A stretch of 10,700 nt of DNA from Clostridiales bacterium (lineage in GTDB: Bacteria; Bacillota; Clostridia; Christensenellales; CAG-1252): assembly GCA_003445835.1 (NCBI GenBank), contig DMCI01000017.1:1-10700 (forward strand), in the 5' to 3' direction. Shown here one piece after another: positions 1 to 6,532 of this stretch. A model generated the notes under the pieces. It had not been told where the DNA came from, did no database searches, and saw only the letters and a program-made list of their open reading frames with translations. Position 1 is the stretch's first letter; every line of letters begins with the position of its first letter. Both the position numbers and the translations under genes were made by a program.

Positions 1-2
1 AG

Positions 3-3000
3 GGCGGCTACATCACCGGCGGAACGGGGCAAGGTTTGACCACTAACGGCAATAATATCAGCGGCGGCGGCTTCCAAATCTATGGCGGCGGCACGCTGAA
101 TATGTACGGCGGCTGTATCTTCGGCAACTATACCAGCGCAACTTCCAGCGAAGGCAACGACGGTGGCGGTGTTTATATTTACGAGAACGGCGTGTTCAAT
201 ATGAACGGCGGATACATCATCGGCAACCAAGGCGGCAATTGCGGCGGCGCTGTGGAAAATCATGGCACATTCACCATGAATGACGGTTATATTGGTCACA
301 ATACGGCGGGCGACGGCGGTTGGGCAGTCGGTGGCGGTATCAACAATGCCGGCACAATGACGATGAACGGCGGCGTCATCGAGGGCAACGAGGCAGGTGG
401 TCACGGCGGTCTTCGCGGAAAGATCGGCGGCGGTATCAATAACGGTGGTAACCTAACGATAAACGGCGGTTGTGTCATTAACAACTTCTCCGACAATGTC
501 GGCGGCGGTATTTATACTACCGTTTCGTTGACGATCGGCGCCGGCGCAAAGATCACCGGCAACTACAACGATGAAACCAAAAAAGCCGACAACGTATATC
601 TTGAGACGGATAAAATGATCACGCTCGGAAGCGCGCTGACCGAGAAGAATTCCGTGGGAGTGACTATGAAGGGCGGCACGGGTGTCTTCACAACCGGGTG
701 GAACACCTATATGACCGACGCCGATCCTGCCGAGTATTTCTTCAGCGATGACGAATCGTACGGCGTTTATCTGAAGGGCGGCGAAGCGGCAATTCTCGAA
801 GAGGCACCGCCTATTCCCGTGTCGCTTGGCGAAGGCAAGTTGTACGTGGGCGGCGAGGATATTGTGAAAGCAGATAGCTATACTGTCAGTGGCAACGGCG
901 GCGGCTCGGCTGTGTATTCGGAGGACGAGCAGGGCAACCGTTTCCTGACTTTGACAGATTACGTTTACACGGGTCCGGGCTACAATAACTGGGGCGAAGG
1001 CGGCGGCATCGACTACCGCGGCGGCGGCACCCTGACCATCCTCTTGGTGGGCAATAGCTCCATCACCAAGGCGGACGACAGCGGTATCGGCCGTAGTCAC
1101 GGTATCTATTTAGACAACGGTACCCTGATAATCGATGGCACCGGTTCTCTCACGATCGGTTTTGCCGATGACAGAGGTGGCTGGAAGAGCAACGGCATCT
1201 TCAACGAAAGCGGCTCCTTCGTGATGAACGGCGGCACCGTGGTATCCAATGCCGGCGTGGGAGATGAAAGCGCGGGCATCTATGCCGGCGGCGGCATCAC
1301 CTTCAACGGCGGCAATTTCACCGGCAACGGCAACTATACCACCGACTACGAGAGCCGCGGTATTTATAGCGGCAGTATCACGGTCAACGGCGGCACGGTC
1401 TGCGGCACGGCTCCCTTGGACAATAATTTCGAAGCCCGCGCCTTTGACGGTTCGGTCACGATCAACGCCGGTACGCTGACGGCATACGGCAAAGTCTCTT
1501 TCAGCTGGGGCGTCCAACGCGGCGCGAACAGCACCTGGACCATCTTGGCAGGTGACGATGAAGCCTCCGCAACGCAAGTGGGAGGCGTCGATGGAAACGA
1601 GAAATACGTGCACATTTCCGCGAGTACACACGTGCACAACTACAGCGAAGATTGGAGCTCTGACGATACCTACCATTGGCACGATTGCCTAAATGCAAAT
1701 TGCAACGTTCCCGAAGGGAGCAAGGCGGCGCACGTCTACGGTGACGATATCAGCGAGACAACCTACTACGTTTGTTCGGTTTGCGAATATGAAAACAAAG
1801 ACAGAAAAGACGAATACGAGATCTATCAAACCTACGGTCCCGTGACTAAATACGAACTCTATATTGCTGGTTCGCAGGTGACATCGGCGGCGCTCTCGGG
1901 CGATGGCTGGAGCTACGACCCCGAAACCAACACCTTGACTCTAAACAACTTTACGTATGAGGGTGAGGGCGCGGACAATTCAAAGCTTTGGCGTTTTAAC
2001 AGCGTGGTGACCTATGCAGGCGAGGAACCGTTCTCGTTGATTCTTGTGGGTGAGAATTCCATTACCAATACAAAAGACAATTATGACTATATCATGGCGC
2101 TGTTGTCCATTGCCGATCTGACCATCAGCGGCAACGGTTCGCTCACTCTTTCCGCGCCCAACGCCGCGTCAACCATGTCGATGGGATTGTACGTCGATGC
2201 GGATCTATACGTCAACGGCGGCGAGATCACGGCAATCGGCGGCAGGTCGGAATGGCGTAGCGCAGGCATCTGCGTCTCCGGCATGCGCTTTGTCCAAAAG
2301 GGCGGTAGCGTGTTTGCGCAAGGCGGGCTCTCGGATGATGATGAAAGCTACGGCTTGTACGCGCTGGGCGTGCCGCAAACATCCTCAGCCGACGCTAACG
2401 ATAGCGGAGAGACGTCGGGCGGCGATATCGTCGACGGCATCACGATCGGCGCAAGCGTCAAGAGCTTTATCGCCGATGGACATACTTCTGCTCTTTACAC
2501 CAAAGGTATGATCGATTTCAAGCGCGGATATACGGCGTGGCTGAGTTCGGACAGTTCTTCCGACGGGACGAAATTCTCTGCCGGAGAATACGAGAATACC
2601 GCTCTCGCCGATTATAAACATATCGAAATTGCCGAAGACTCGTTATGGGTCATCAAAATGAAAGTCAAACCGGCAGTTCCTTCCTCTTATACCGCATATA
2701 TAGGGGAAGACGAGACGATCGTCCGCGTTTACGACGTGTCTCTCTATCGCATCGCTATTGCGGGAGGCGAAAAGCAGGAGCCCGTGCCGGCGCAACCTTC
2801 CGACATCGCGGCAGGTACGACCATCACCGTAAAACTGTCTATCCCGGACGCACTGCTCGGCAAGGATTTCACTATTCTGCACGTACACGCAGCGGACGAT
2901 TATTCGTTTGTTGTTTTTGAGAGAGAAGAGAATGAAAAGTGCGTCTTAATTCGCGGCGTGGACAGACTCTCCGATTTTGCCTTTGTGGCAAAAAAGGCTG

Positions 3001-5201
3001 ATCTGAATTCAAGCGTTCCCGTCAATCCCGTCAATCCCGTTGATCCCGCCGATCCGAGCGGACCCGAAGGGGGACAACCTCTTGACATTGAGCCTGAGGT
3101 CACGCAAGAAGACGATCCCGCCCTTGAAAACTGGACGCTGACTCCGCAAGGCGGTCAAACCGAGCCGGAAGAAGGCGAAGAGGTCAACAATAAAAAGCCC
3201 GCGGTGACGGTTTCTCTTGAGGATACCGAAGCGCAGGAAGGAGTTTCCGTTGAAGTAGAGGTTAAGACCGAGATCTCCGAGGAAGTGCAACTGTCGGAGA
3301 AAAACGTGCTCAATCAGGTGCTTCAAAGCGACGACGAGATTGCGATCGTGTACGATGTAAAACTCATTCGTACGATGATTGAAAACGGCGTGGAGATCAG
3401 GGAGGAGATTCAGCCCTCCGACATCAAACCGGGTACGATCATTTCTATTGATATGACCATTCCCGAAGAGCTTCGCGGTAAACCCTTTAAACTGCTGCAC
3501 ATTCACTCCGATGATGATATCAAGGAGATCGCTTCTTACAGCATATCCGAAGATGGCAACTCCCTCACCGTGCGTGTGAACAGGTTGTCCGAGTTCGCTT
3601 TTGTCGGCAAACTCCTCGCGGGAGACAACGTTGACGGCGACAAAAAACCCGGACCGAATAAGATTCCCGACGGCGCGATAGCCGGTATCGTGATCGGCGC
3701 TTCTTTCGGCGTGTTGTTACTTGGCTTCTTGATCTTCTTACTCTTGAAGAAGGGCAAAAAGAATGGCGAGGACAATGACGGCGTTTCTGACAAACAAAAG
3801 GAGAAGAAGGTCATCCTCGCAGCGCCCATTACGGAGAAGAAAGAGAACGTTGGATTCTACCGAATTACGACGGACGTGGACGGAAAATGTACTTTTGCGC
3901 TCCTTTACGAAGCGGAAGACCACCTTTCCAAGGAAATGGGCGTTTTCGACAGCGAGAAAGCGGCGAGAGAGGCGATTCGTGTGCTTCGTGCGAAGGGGGA
4001 CGGCGCAAAGGCGGAGAACCGTGTCAGACCGAGCGGAGAGAGTATCCCCGCGCCGAAGTTCGTTTTGGACGTGGACGGAAAGGGCGTGTATCGTTATTTC
4101 TTCTTGGATGAGGACGGATCCGTTCTGTTGCAGTCGGTGCAGTATCTAAATGAAGAACGATGCTTGCAAGACCTAAAATTGACACTTGTTTGCATTACCA
4201 CGGATACAATCGTCGGGCAAAACGGCGAGATATCATACGACGAGATTGCTTCGTCGGCTCCCGTCGCGGAAAAAGAAAAAACGTCGGTGGAAGCGGTTGA
4301 AGAACTCCCCGTAGAGGAAAAAGACGGGGATACGGCAGAAGAAACCGTTGAAGCACCCGCGGAAGAAGCCGTCTCTTTGAAAGAGAACATCATAACGGCA
4401 AGGGCGACTCTCTCGCACAGCAAAATCGATAAGAAGCATATCGCCGAATACCTTAAAAACAAGTACGGCGATTGCGTGCGGCTTAATTGCCGCGTCAACG
4501 AAACTAAGACGGGGCTTCCTCTTGCGGACACGCATTACACCGTCAACGACCAAAAGAACATTTGTTTCGTCTATGTTTACGAAGTGGGTGAGACAGTGAT
4601 GCTCCTTGTAAAAGTGGACGAAGCGTACGGCAAATCGCTTGCGAAAAAGCATCCGATCGTCAAGCGCAGCGCCTTCCCGAAGGCAAAATATGCTTGGTAC
4701 AGCGTCATCGTGGATGACAGCTTCCGCGAGGAAGAGGTGGAAGAGATTATAGACGCGGCGTACCTCTATTGCGGCGGCAAAGCATGCGAAGCACTTTCTT
4801 TAAAGGAAAGTTTGGCTGCGGCGGAAGCGATTGAGACCGATGCGGAACGCACAAAGAAAGGGATCGCGGATTTCCTCACCGAGAAATTCGGCGCAGGGGT
4901 GCGAATCAATTCTCGCGCCAACAGAACCCGCACAAAGCGGCCTCTTGCGGACACCCATTATGCAATTAAGGATGAAAAACGAGCCTGCTTTGTTTATGTC
5001 TACGAGGTCGGCACGGTCGTGTTGCTCGTGCGTTTGCCCGAGGCCTTTGCGGAAAAGCTTATGCAAAAGCATGCCACGGTAAAGCGCAGCGCCTTCCCGA
5101 AGGCAAAGTATGCGTGGTACAGCGTCATCTTGGATGATTCCTTTACGGATGCGGAAGTGCACGAGGTTTTAGTGACGGCACACGACGCCGTGCTTGACTG
5201 A
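3..5201 (+). CDS. Giant modular cell-surface protein, 5'-partial: beta-helix ectodomain, one TM helix, tandem YjbR-like cytoplasmic tail
   Basis: The frame is open to the left edge, so the start and any signal peptide lie outside; residue numbers here count from the TTG at 36. Residues 10-180 hold glycine-rich repeats typical of right-handed beta-helices. Two related beta-helix modules begin near 268 and 607 (shared pattern LY-hydrophobic-x-G, then L-x-x-x-L-V-G-x-x-S-I). Between them, 532-588 carry a His/Cys-rich motif (HVH, HWHDC, then CSVC). Two copies of a beta-rich domain beginning VYDV lie at 898-985 and 1105-1193, with a PVNP-type linker after the first. One transmembrane helix at about 1215-1238 is followed by KKGKK, placing the C-terminal ~480 residues inside the cell. 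That tail has two YegP/DUF1508-like segments (1274-1325 and 1340-1389), an acidic linker, and two MmcQ/YjbR-like domains (about 1450-1580 and 1590-1721). Domain names come from recognised patterns, not a search. The function is unknown; a ligand-binding or adhesion ectodomain coupled to an intracellular effector is an inference. Confidence 0.85.
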   Translation, partial: GGYITGGTGQGLTTNGNNISGGGFQIYGGGTLNMYGGCIFGNYTSATSSEGNDGGGVYIYENGVFNMNGGYIIGNQGGNCGGAVENHGTFTMNDGYIGHNTAGDGGWAVGGGINNAGTMTMNGGVIEGNEAGGHGGLRGKIGGGINNGGNLTINGGCVINNFSDNVGGGIYTTVSLTIGAGAKITGNYNDETKKADNVYLETDKMITLGSALTEKNSVGVTMKGGTGVFTTGWNTYMTDADPAEYFFSDDESYGVYLKGGEAAILEEAPPIPVSLGEGKLYVGGEDIVKADSYTVSGNGGGSAVYSEDEQGNRFLTLTDYVYTGPGYNNWGEGGGIDYRGGGTLTILLVGNSSITKADDSGIGRSHGIYLDNGTLIIDGTGSLTIGFADDRGGWKSNGIFNESGSFVMNGGTVVSNAGVGDESAGIYAGGGITFNGGNFTGNGNYTTDYESRGIYSGSITVNGGTVCGTAPLDNNFEARAFDGSVTINAGTLTAYGKVSFSWGVQRGANSTWTILAGDDEASATQVGGVDGNEKYVHISASTHVHNYSEDWSSDDTYHWHDCLNANCNVPEGSKAAHVYGDDISETTYYVCSVCEYENKDRKDEYEIYQTYGPVTKYELYIAGSQVTSAALSGDGWSYDPETNTLTLNNFTYEGEGADNSKLWRFNSVVTYAGEEPFSLILVGENSITNTKDNYDYIMALLSIADLTISGNGSLTLSAPNAASTMSMGLYVDADLYVNGGEITAIGGRSEWRSAGICVSGMRFVQKGGSVFAQGGLSDDDESYGLYALGVPQTSSADANDSGETSGGDIVDGITIGASVKSFIADGHTSALYTKGMIDFKRGYTAWLSSDSSSDGTKFSAGEYENTALADYKHIEIAEDSLWVIKMKVKPAVPSSYTAYIGEDETIVRVYDVSLYRIAIAGGEKQEPVPAQPSDIAAGTTITVKLSIPDALLGKDFTILHVHAADDYSFVVFEREENEKCVLIRGVDRLSDFAFVAKKADLNSSVPVNPVNPVDPADPSGPEGGQPLDIEPEVTQEDDPALENWTLTPQGGQTEPEEGEEVNNKKPAVTVSLEDTEAQEGVSVEVEVKTEISEEVQLSEKNVLNQVLQSDDEIAIVYDVKLIRTMIENGVEIREEIQPSDIKPGTIISIDMTIPEELRGKPFKLLHIHSDDDIKEIASYSISEDGNSLTVRVNRLSEFAFVGKLLAGDNVDGDKKPGPNKIPDGAIAGIVIGASFGVLLLGFLIFLLLKKGKKNGEDNDGVSDKQKEKKVILAAPITEKKENVGFYRITTDVDGKCTFALLYEAEDHLSKEMGVFDSEKAAREAIRVLRAKGDGAKAENRVRPSGESIPAPKFVLDVDGKGVYRYFFLDEDGSVLLQSVQYLNEERCLQDLKLTLVCITTDTIVGQNGEISYDEIASSAPVAEKEKTSVEAVEELPVEEKDGDTAEETVEAPAEEAVSLKENIITARATLSHSKIDKKHIAEYLKNKYGDCVRLNCRVNETKTGLPLADTHYTVNDQKNICFVYVYEVGETVMLLVKVDEAYGKSLAKKHPIVKRSAFPKAKYAWYSVIVDDSFREEEVEEIIDAAYLYCGGKACEALSLKESLAAAEAIETDAERTKKGIADFLTEKFGAGVRINSRANRTRTKRPLADTHYAIKDEKRACFVYVYEVGTVVLLVRLPEAFAEKLMQKHATVKRSAFPKAKYAWYSVILDDSFTDAEVHEVLVTAHDAVLD
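90..560 (+). repeat. Glycine-rich beta-helix coding repeats (six units)
   Basis: The encoded core is aromatic/aliphatic-x-[MI]-[NY]-[GD]-G, usually followed within a few residues by GN or NN. It recurs at residues 21, 54, 79, 108, 140 and 165 (counted from the TTG at 36), a spacing of 25 to 33 residues. Between cores lies a GGGI/GGAV-type turn. A further unit (GGYITG) is cut by the left edge, so the array continues upstream. This spacing fits stacked coils of a right-handed beta-helix, as in polymorphic outer-membrane-protein-like and adhesin repeats. The last unit (SLTIGAGAKITGN) is degenerate and may cap the stack. Confidence 0.8.
4374..5198 (+). repeat. Tandem duplication encoding two MmcQ/YjbR-like domains
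   Basis: Two consecutive ~420-base units encode homologous ~140-residue domains. The best-kept part encodes KRSAFPKAKYAWYSVI, at 4662-4709 and again at 5082-5129, with only scattered base changes at exactly 420 bases offset. A second well-kept block encodes PLADTHY followed by FVYVYEVG. The order resembles E. coli YjbR: a strand with a KEV-like motif, then a Leu-rich helix, a conserved H, a W-[ST]-V-x-[LV]-D strand, and a final acidic helix. YjbR has a CyaY-like fold and is labelled DNA-binding on structural grounds only. The duplication appears relatively recent. Confidence 0.75.
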
Positions 5202-5220
5202 GCCAAAGCAAAAAAGCAAA

Positions 5221-5258
5221 CAAAAATAATACGGACCTAACGGTTCGTATTATTTTTG
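5221..5258 (+). terminator. Intrinsic terminator after the surface-protein gene
   Basis: A 17-bp inverted repeat (5221-5237 with 5242-5258, one G-U pair) encloses the loop TAAC, and the right arm ends in TATTTTTG. It lies 19 bases past the TGA at 5199-5201. Because the arms are A-rich on the left and T-rich on the right, it could also work in the opposite direction, but no gene converges on it here. Confidence 0.85.
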
Positions 5259-5532
5259 CTCCGCGAATCGCGCCCTCTTTCCCTCGGCGCGCTTTTCTTT
5301 TGCCTTTTCGCTTTCGTACGACTTCTTTTACGATAATACTCGGTTCTTTTTTTTTGCAAAAAATCGAAAAAAGTTTAGGGTGTTCACTACAACGTACACC
5401 TTCCTCTTGACTTTTCAATGATATTAGATGTTAACGAAGACAAGGAAATAGATTCAATTTTGAAAAACAGTTGGTTGCTACACTTAAAAGTCTATGGTTC
5501 GAAGTACCCTCTGCGCAAATTCGGCGTTTGTG
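5259..5532. other. Intergenic stretch without a convincing gene
   Basis: About 270 bases separate the terminator from the promoter of the next gene. The stretch is T-rich near 5280-5360, including a run of T at 5346-5355. I see no tRNA, repeat array or coding region with a Shine-Dalgarno sequence. A 40-codon open frame at 5418-5540 exists but has no ribosome binding site. A weak TTGACT at 5407-5412 has no good -10 partner. Confidence 0.5.
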
Positions 5533-5541
5533 TGGTATAAT
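5533..5541 (+). promoter_or_regulatory. Extended -10 promoter for the LUD-domain gene
   Basis: The sequence TGGTATAAT is a perfect -10 hexamer (5536-5541) with the TGn extension. No good -35 is visible at 17 bases, as expected for an extended -10 promoter. The start of transcription would fall near 5548, giving a leader of about 50 bases before the ATG at 5598. Confidence 0.65.
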
Positions 5542-5597
5542 GAAGGAGGCGGAGGCATATGATGCCGAGGTGAAAAAAATTTTGGGAAGGACAGGGT

Positions 5598-6221
5598 ATG
5601 GAGAACATCAAAAATGAAAAAGCATTGGCGGAGAAGGTCATAAAAGGTCTTTCTTCAAGGAATATGCAGGGGTATTATGCGGAGAGCCGTGACGAGGCGC
5701 TGAAGCTTGCTTTGACATTGATCCCGCAGGGCGCTATGGTCACGATGGGCGGTAGCAAAAGCGTCCGTGAGATCGGCTTGGTGGACGCCTTGAAGGCGGG
5801 GAAGTACACGTTTATCGACCGCGCCGAGTATAAGGACCCACGGGAAGCCATGCTTTTGGCGTACGATGCGGACGTCTTCCTCGCAAGCGCAAACGCCGTC
5901 ACTGAGGACGGTATTTTGGTGAACATCGACGGCAACGCCAACCGCGTATCCGCCATGGCGTACGGCCCCAAAAAGCTTGTTTTGATCGTAGGGATGAACA
6001 AGGTTGCCCCGGACGTGGACGCTGCCCTAAAACGCGCGCGAAACACCGCCGCACCCCTCAACGCCAAGCGTTTTGGCGTAAATACGCCTTGCGTCAAAAC
6101 GGGTGCTTGCGCCGACTGCAAATCACCCGATACCATCTGTTGCCAGTTTTTGATTACTCGCTATTCCCGTCACGTGGGCCGCATCCACGTGATTTTGGTG
6201 GGGGAAAGCTTGGGCTTCTGA
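5598..6221 (+). CDS. LUD-domain protein, stand-alone LutC-like (lactate utilization family)
   Basis: The 207-residue product matches the LUD (DUF162) family in pattern: GGSKSVREIG near 51-60, DADVF near 91, AVTEDGILVNIDGNANRVSAM near 100-120, and VGMNKV near 133. LUD proteins include LutC and the C-terminal part of LutB, which act with an iron-sulfur oxidoreductase in L-lactate oxidation. No LutA or LutB partner is in this window, so the substrate is open; many clostridia carry such solitary copies. A C-terminal cysteine cluster (C165, C171, C174, C181, C182) is typical of this short subgroup and might bind metal. The ATG at 5598 is chosen because GGGAAGGA lies six bases upstream and an in-frame stop at 5571 blocks any extension. 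There is no clear terminator after it, so some read-through into the riboswitch region is possible. Confidence 0.88.
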   Translation: MENIKNEKALAEKVIKGLSSRNMQGYYAESRDEALKLALTLIPQGAMVTMGGSKSVREIGLVDALKAGKYTFIDRAEYKDPREAMLLAYDADVFLASANAVTEDGILVNIDGNANRVSAMAYGPKKLVLIVGMNKVAPDVDAALKRARNTAAPLNAKRFGVNTPCVKTGACADCKSPDTICCQFLITRYSRHVGRIHVILVGESLGF

Positions 6222-6327
6222 TTGCGATTTTTGCAAAACAGGGTCGCTTTGGGTGGTGAAAGACGCAAAAAAAAGAGAGTCCGACTTTAATTTTGTCCAC
6301 ACTTGAGGATGCATTTTGAAGATACTA

Positions 6328-6356
6328 TTGACATATTGACGGGGATATGCTATACT
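6328..6356 (+). promoter_or_regulatory. Consensus promoter for the riboswitch and GGDEF gene
   Basis: A perfect -35 TTGACA (6328-6333), a 17-base spacer and the -10 TATACT (6351-6356), preceded by TGC (extended -10), form a near-ideal housekeeping sigma promoter. Transcription should start near 6363, about 16 bases before the aptamer. High constitutive initiation fits control by attenuation downstream. Confidence 0.88.
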
Positions 6357-6378
6357 ATCCGTATAAATAAATATTTTA

Positions 6379-6440
6379 GCAAACCCGGGGAAACCCGGCG
6401 ACGCAAAGCTACAGGGCCTCGCAAGTGGCAGCCAGTTGCA
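6379..6440 (+). promoter_or_regulatory. Cyclic-di-GMP-I (GEMM-I) riboswitch aptamer
   Basis: The conserved GEMM-I elements occur in order. GCAAACC (6379-6385) opens P1. A hairpin of CCGGG (6385-6389), a GAAA tetraloop (6390-6393) and CCCGG (6394-6398) follows. Then come the hallmark GACGCAAAGC (6400-6409), ACAGGGCCT, GTGGCAGCC and the closing TTGC (6436-6439), which pairs with GCAA (6379-6382). By comparison with the Vc2 aptamer, G6379 should correspond to ligand-contacting G20 and C6439 to C92; this mapping is inferred. It precedes a terminator and a diguanylate cyclase gene, a known context for this class. Confidence 0.93.
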
Positions 6441-6481
6441 CGTTTAAGTCGTTTTCCGTGTGGAAGCCGACTGTGTTTTGA

Positions 6482-6513
6482 CCGTTGCCAAGCTTTGCAG
6501 GCAACGGCTTTTT
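6482..6513 (+). terminator. Riboswitch expression-platform terminator
   Basis: CCGTTGCC (6482-6489) pairs perfectly with GGCAACGG (6500-6507) around a 10-base loop, followed by CTTTTT. It sits between the aptamer and the GGDEF start codon, so it attenuates that gene. Two aptamer segments can compete with it: 6426-6432 pairs with the left arm 6484-6490 (7 bp, one G-U), and 6435-6439 pairs with 6501-6505 of the right arm (5 bp). Both aptamer segments are occupied when the ligand-bound fold forms, so ligand should favour termination (OFF switch). The switch direction is an inference. Confidence 0.85.
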
Positions 6514-6532
6514 GTTAAAGAGGACTGATTAC

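Noticed and set aside
90..560. Regularly spaced repeats as a possible CRISPR array
   Set aside because: The repeats are imperfect, unevenly spaced and in frame within a coding region.
453..1682. Two long - strand frames opposite the surface-protein gene
   Set aside because: They are Ala/Val-rich shadows caused by the GGC/GCC-rich repeats of the real gene and show no domain or ribosome binding site.
5143..5418. 91-codon - strand frame in the gap after the surface-protein gene
   Set aside because: It reads through the terminator palindrome and into the 3' end of the upstream gene; its Arg/Lys-rich product resembles nothing I know.
5559..5573. Four-codon mini-frame (ATG ATG CCG AGG TGA) after AAGGAGG as a leader peptide
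   Set aside because: The predicted transcription start near 5548 would remove most of its ribosome binding site.
6303..6518. 71-codon + strand frame upstream of the GGDEF gene
   Set aside because: It covers the promoter, c-di-GMP aptamer and terminator, all strongly supported as non-coding.
6485..6532. Longer GGDEF protein from a TTG at 6485
   Set aside because: That start lies in the terminator stem and has no Shine-Dalgarno sequence; the ATG at 6533 has one.
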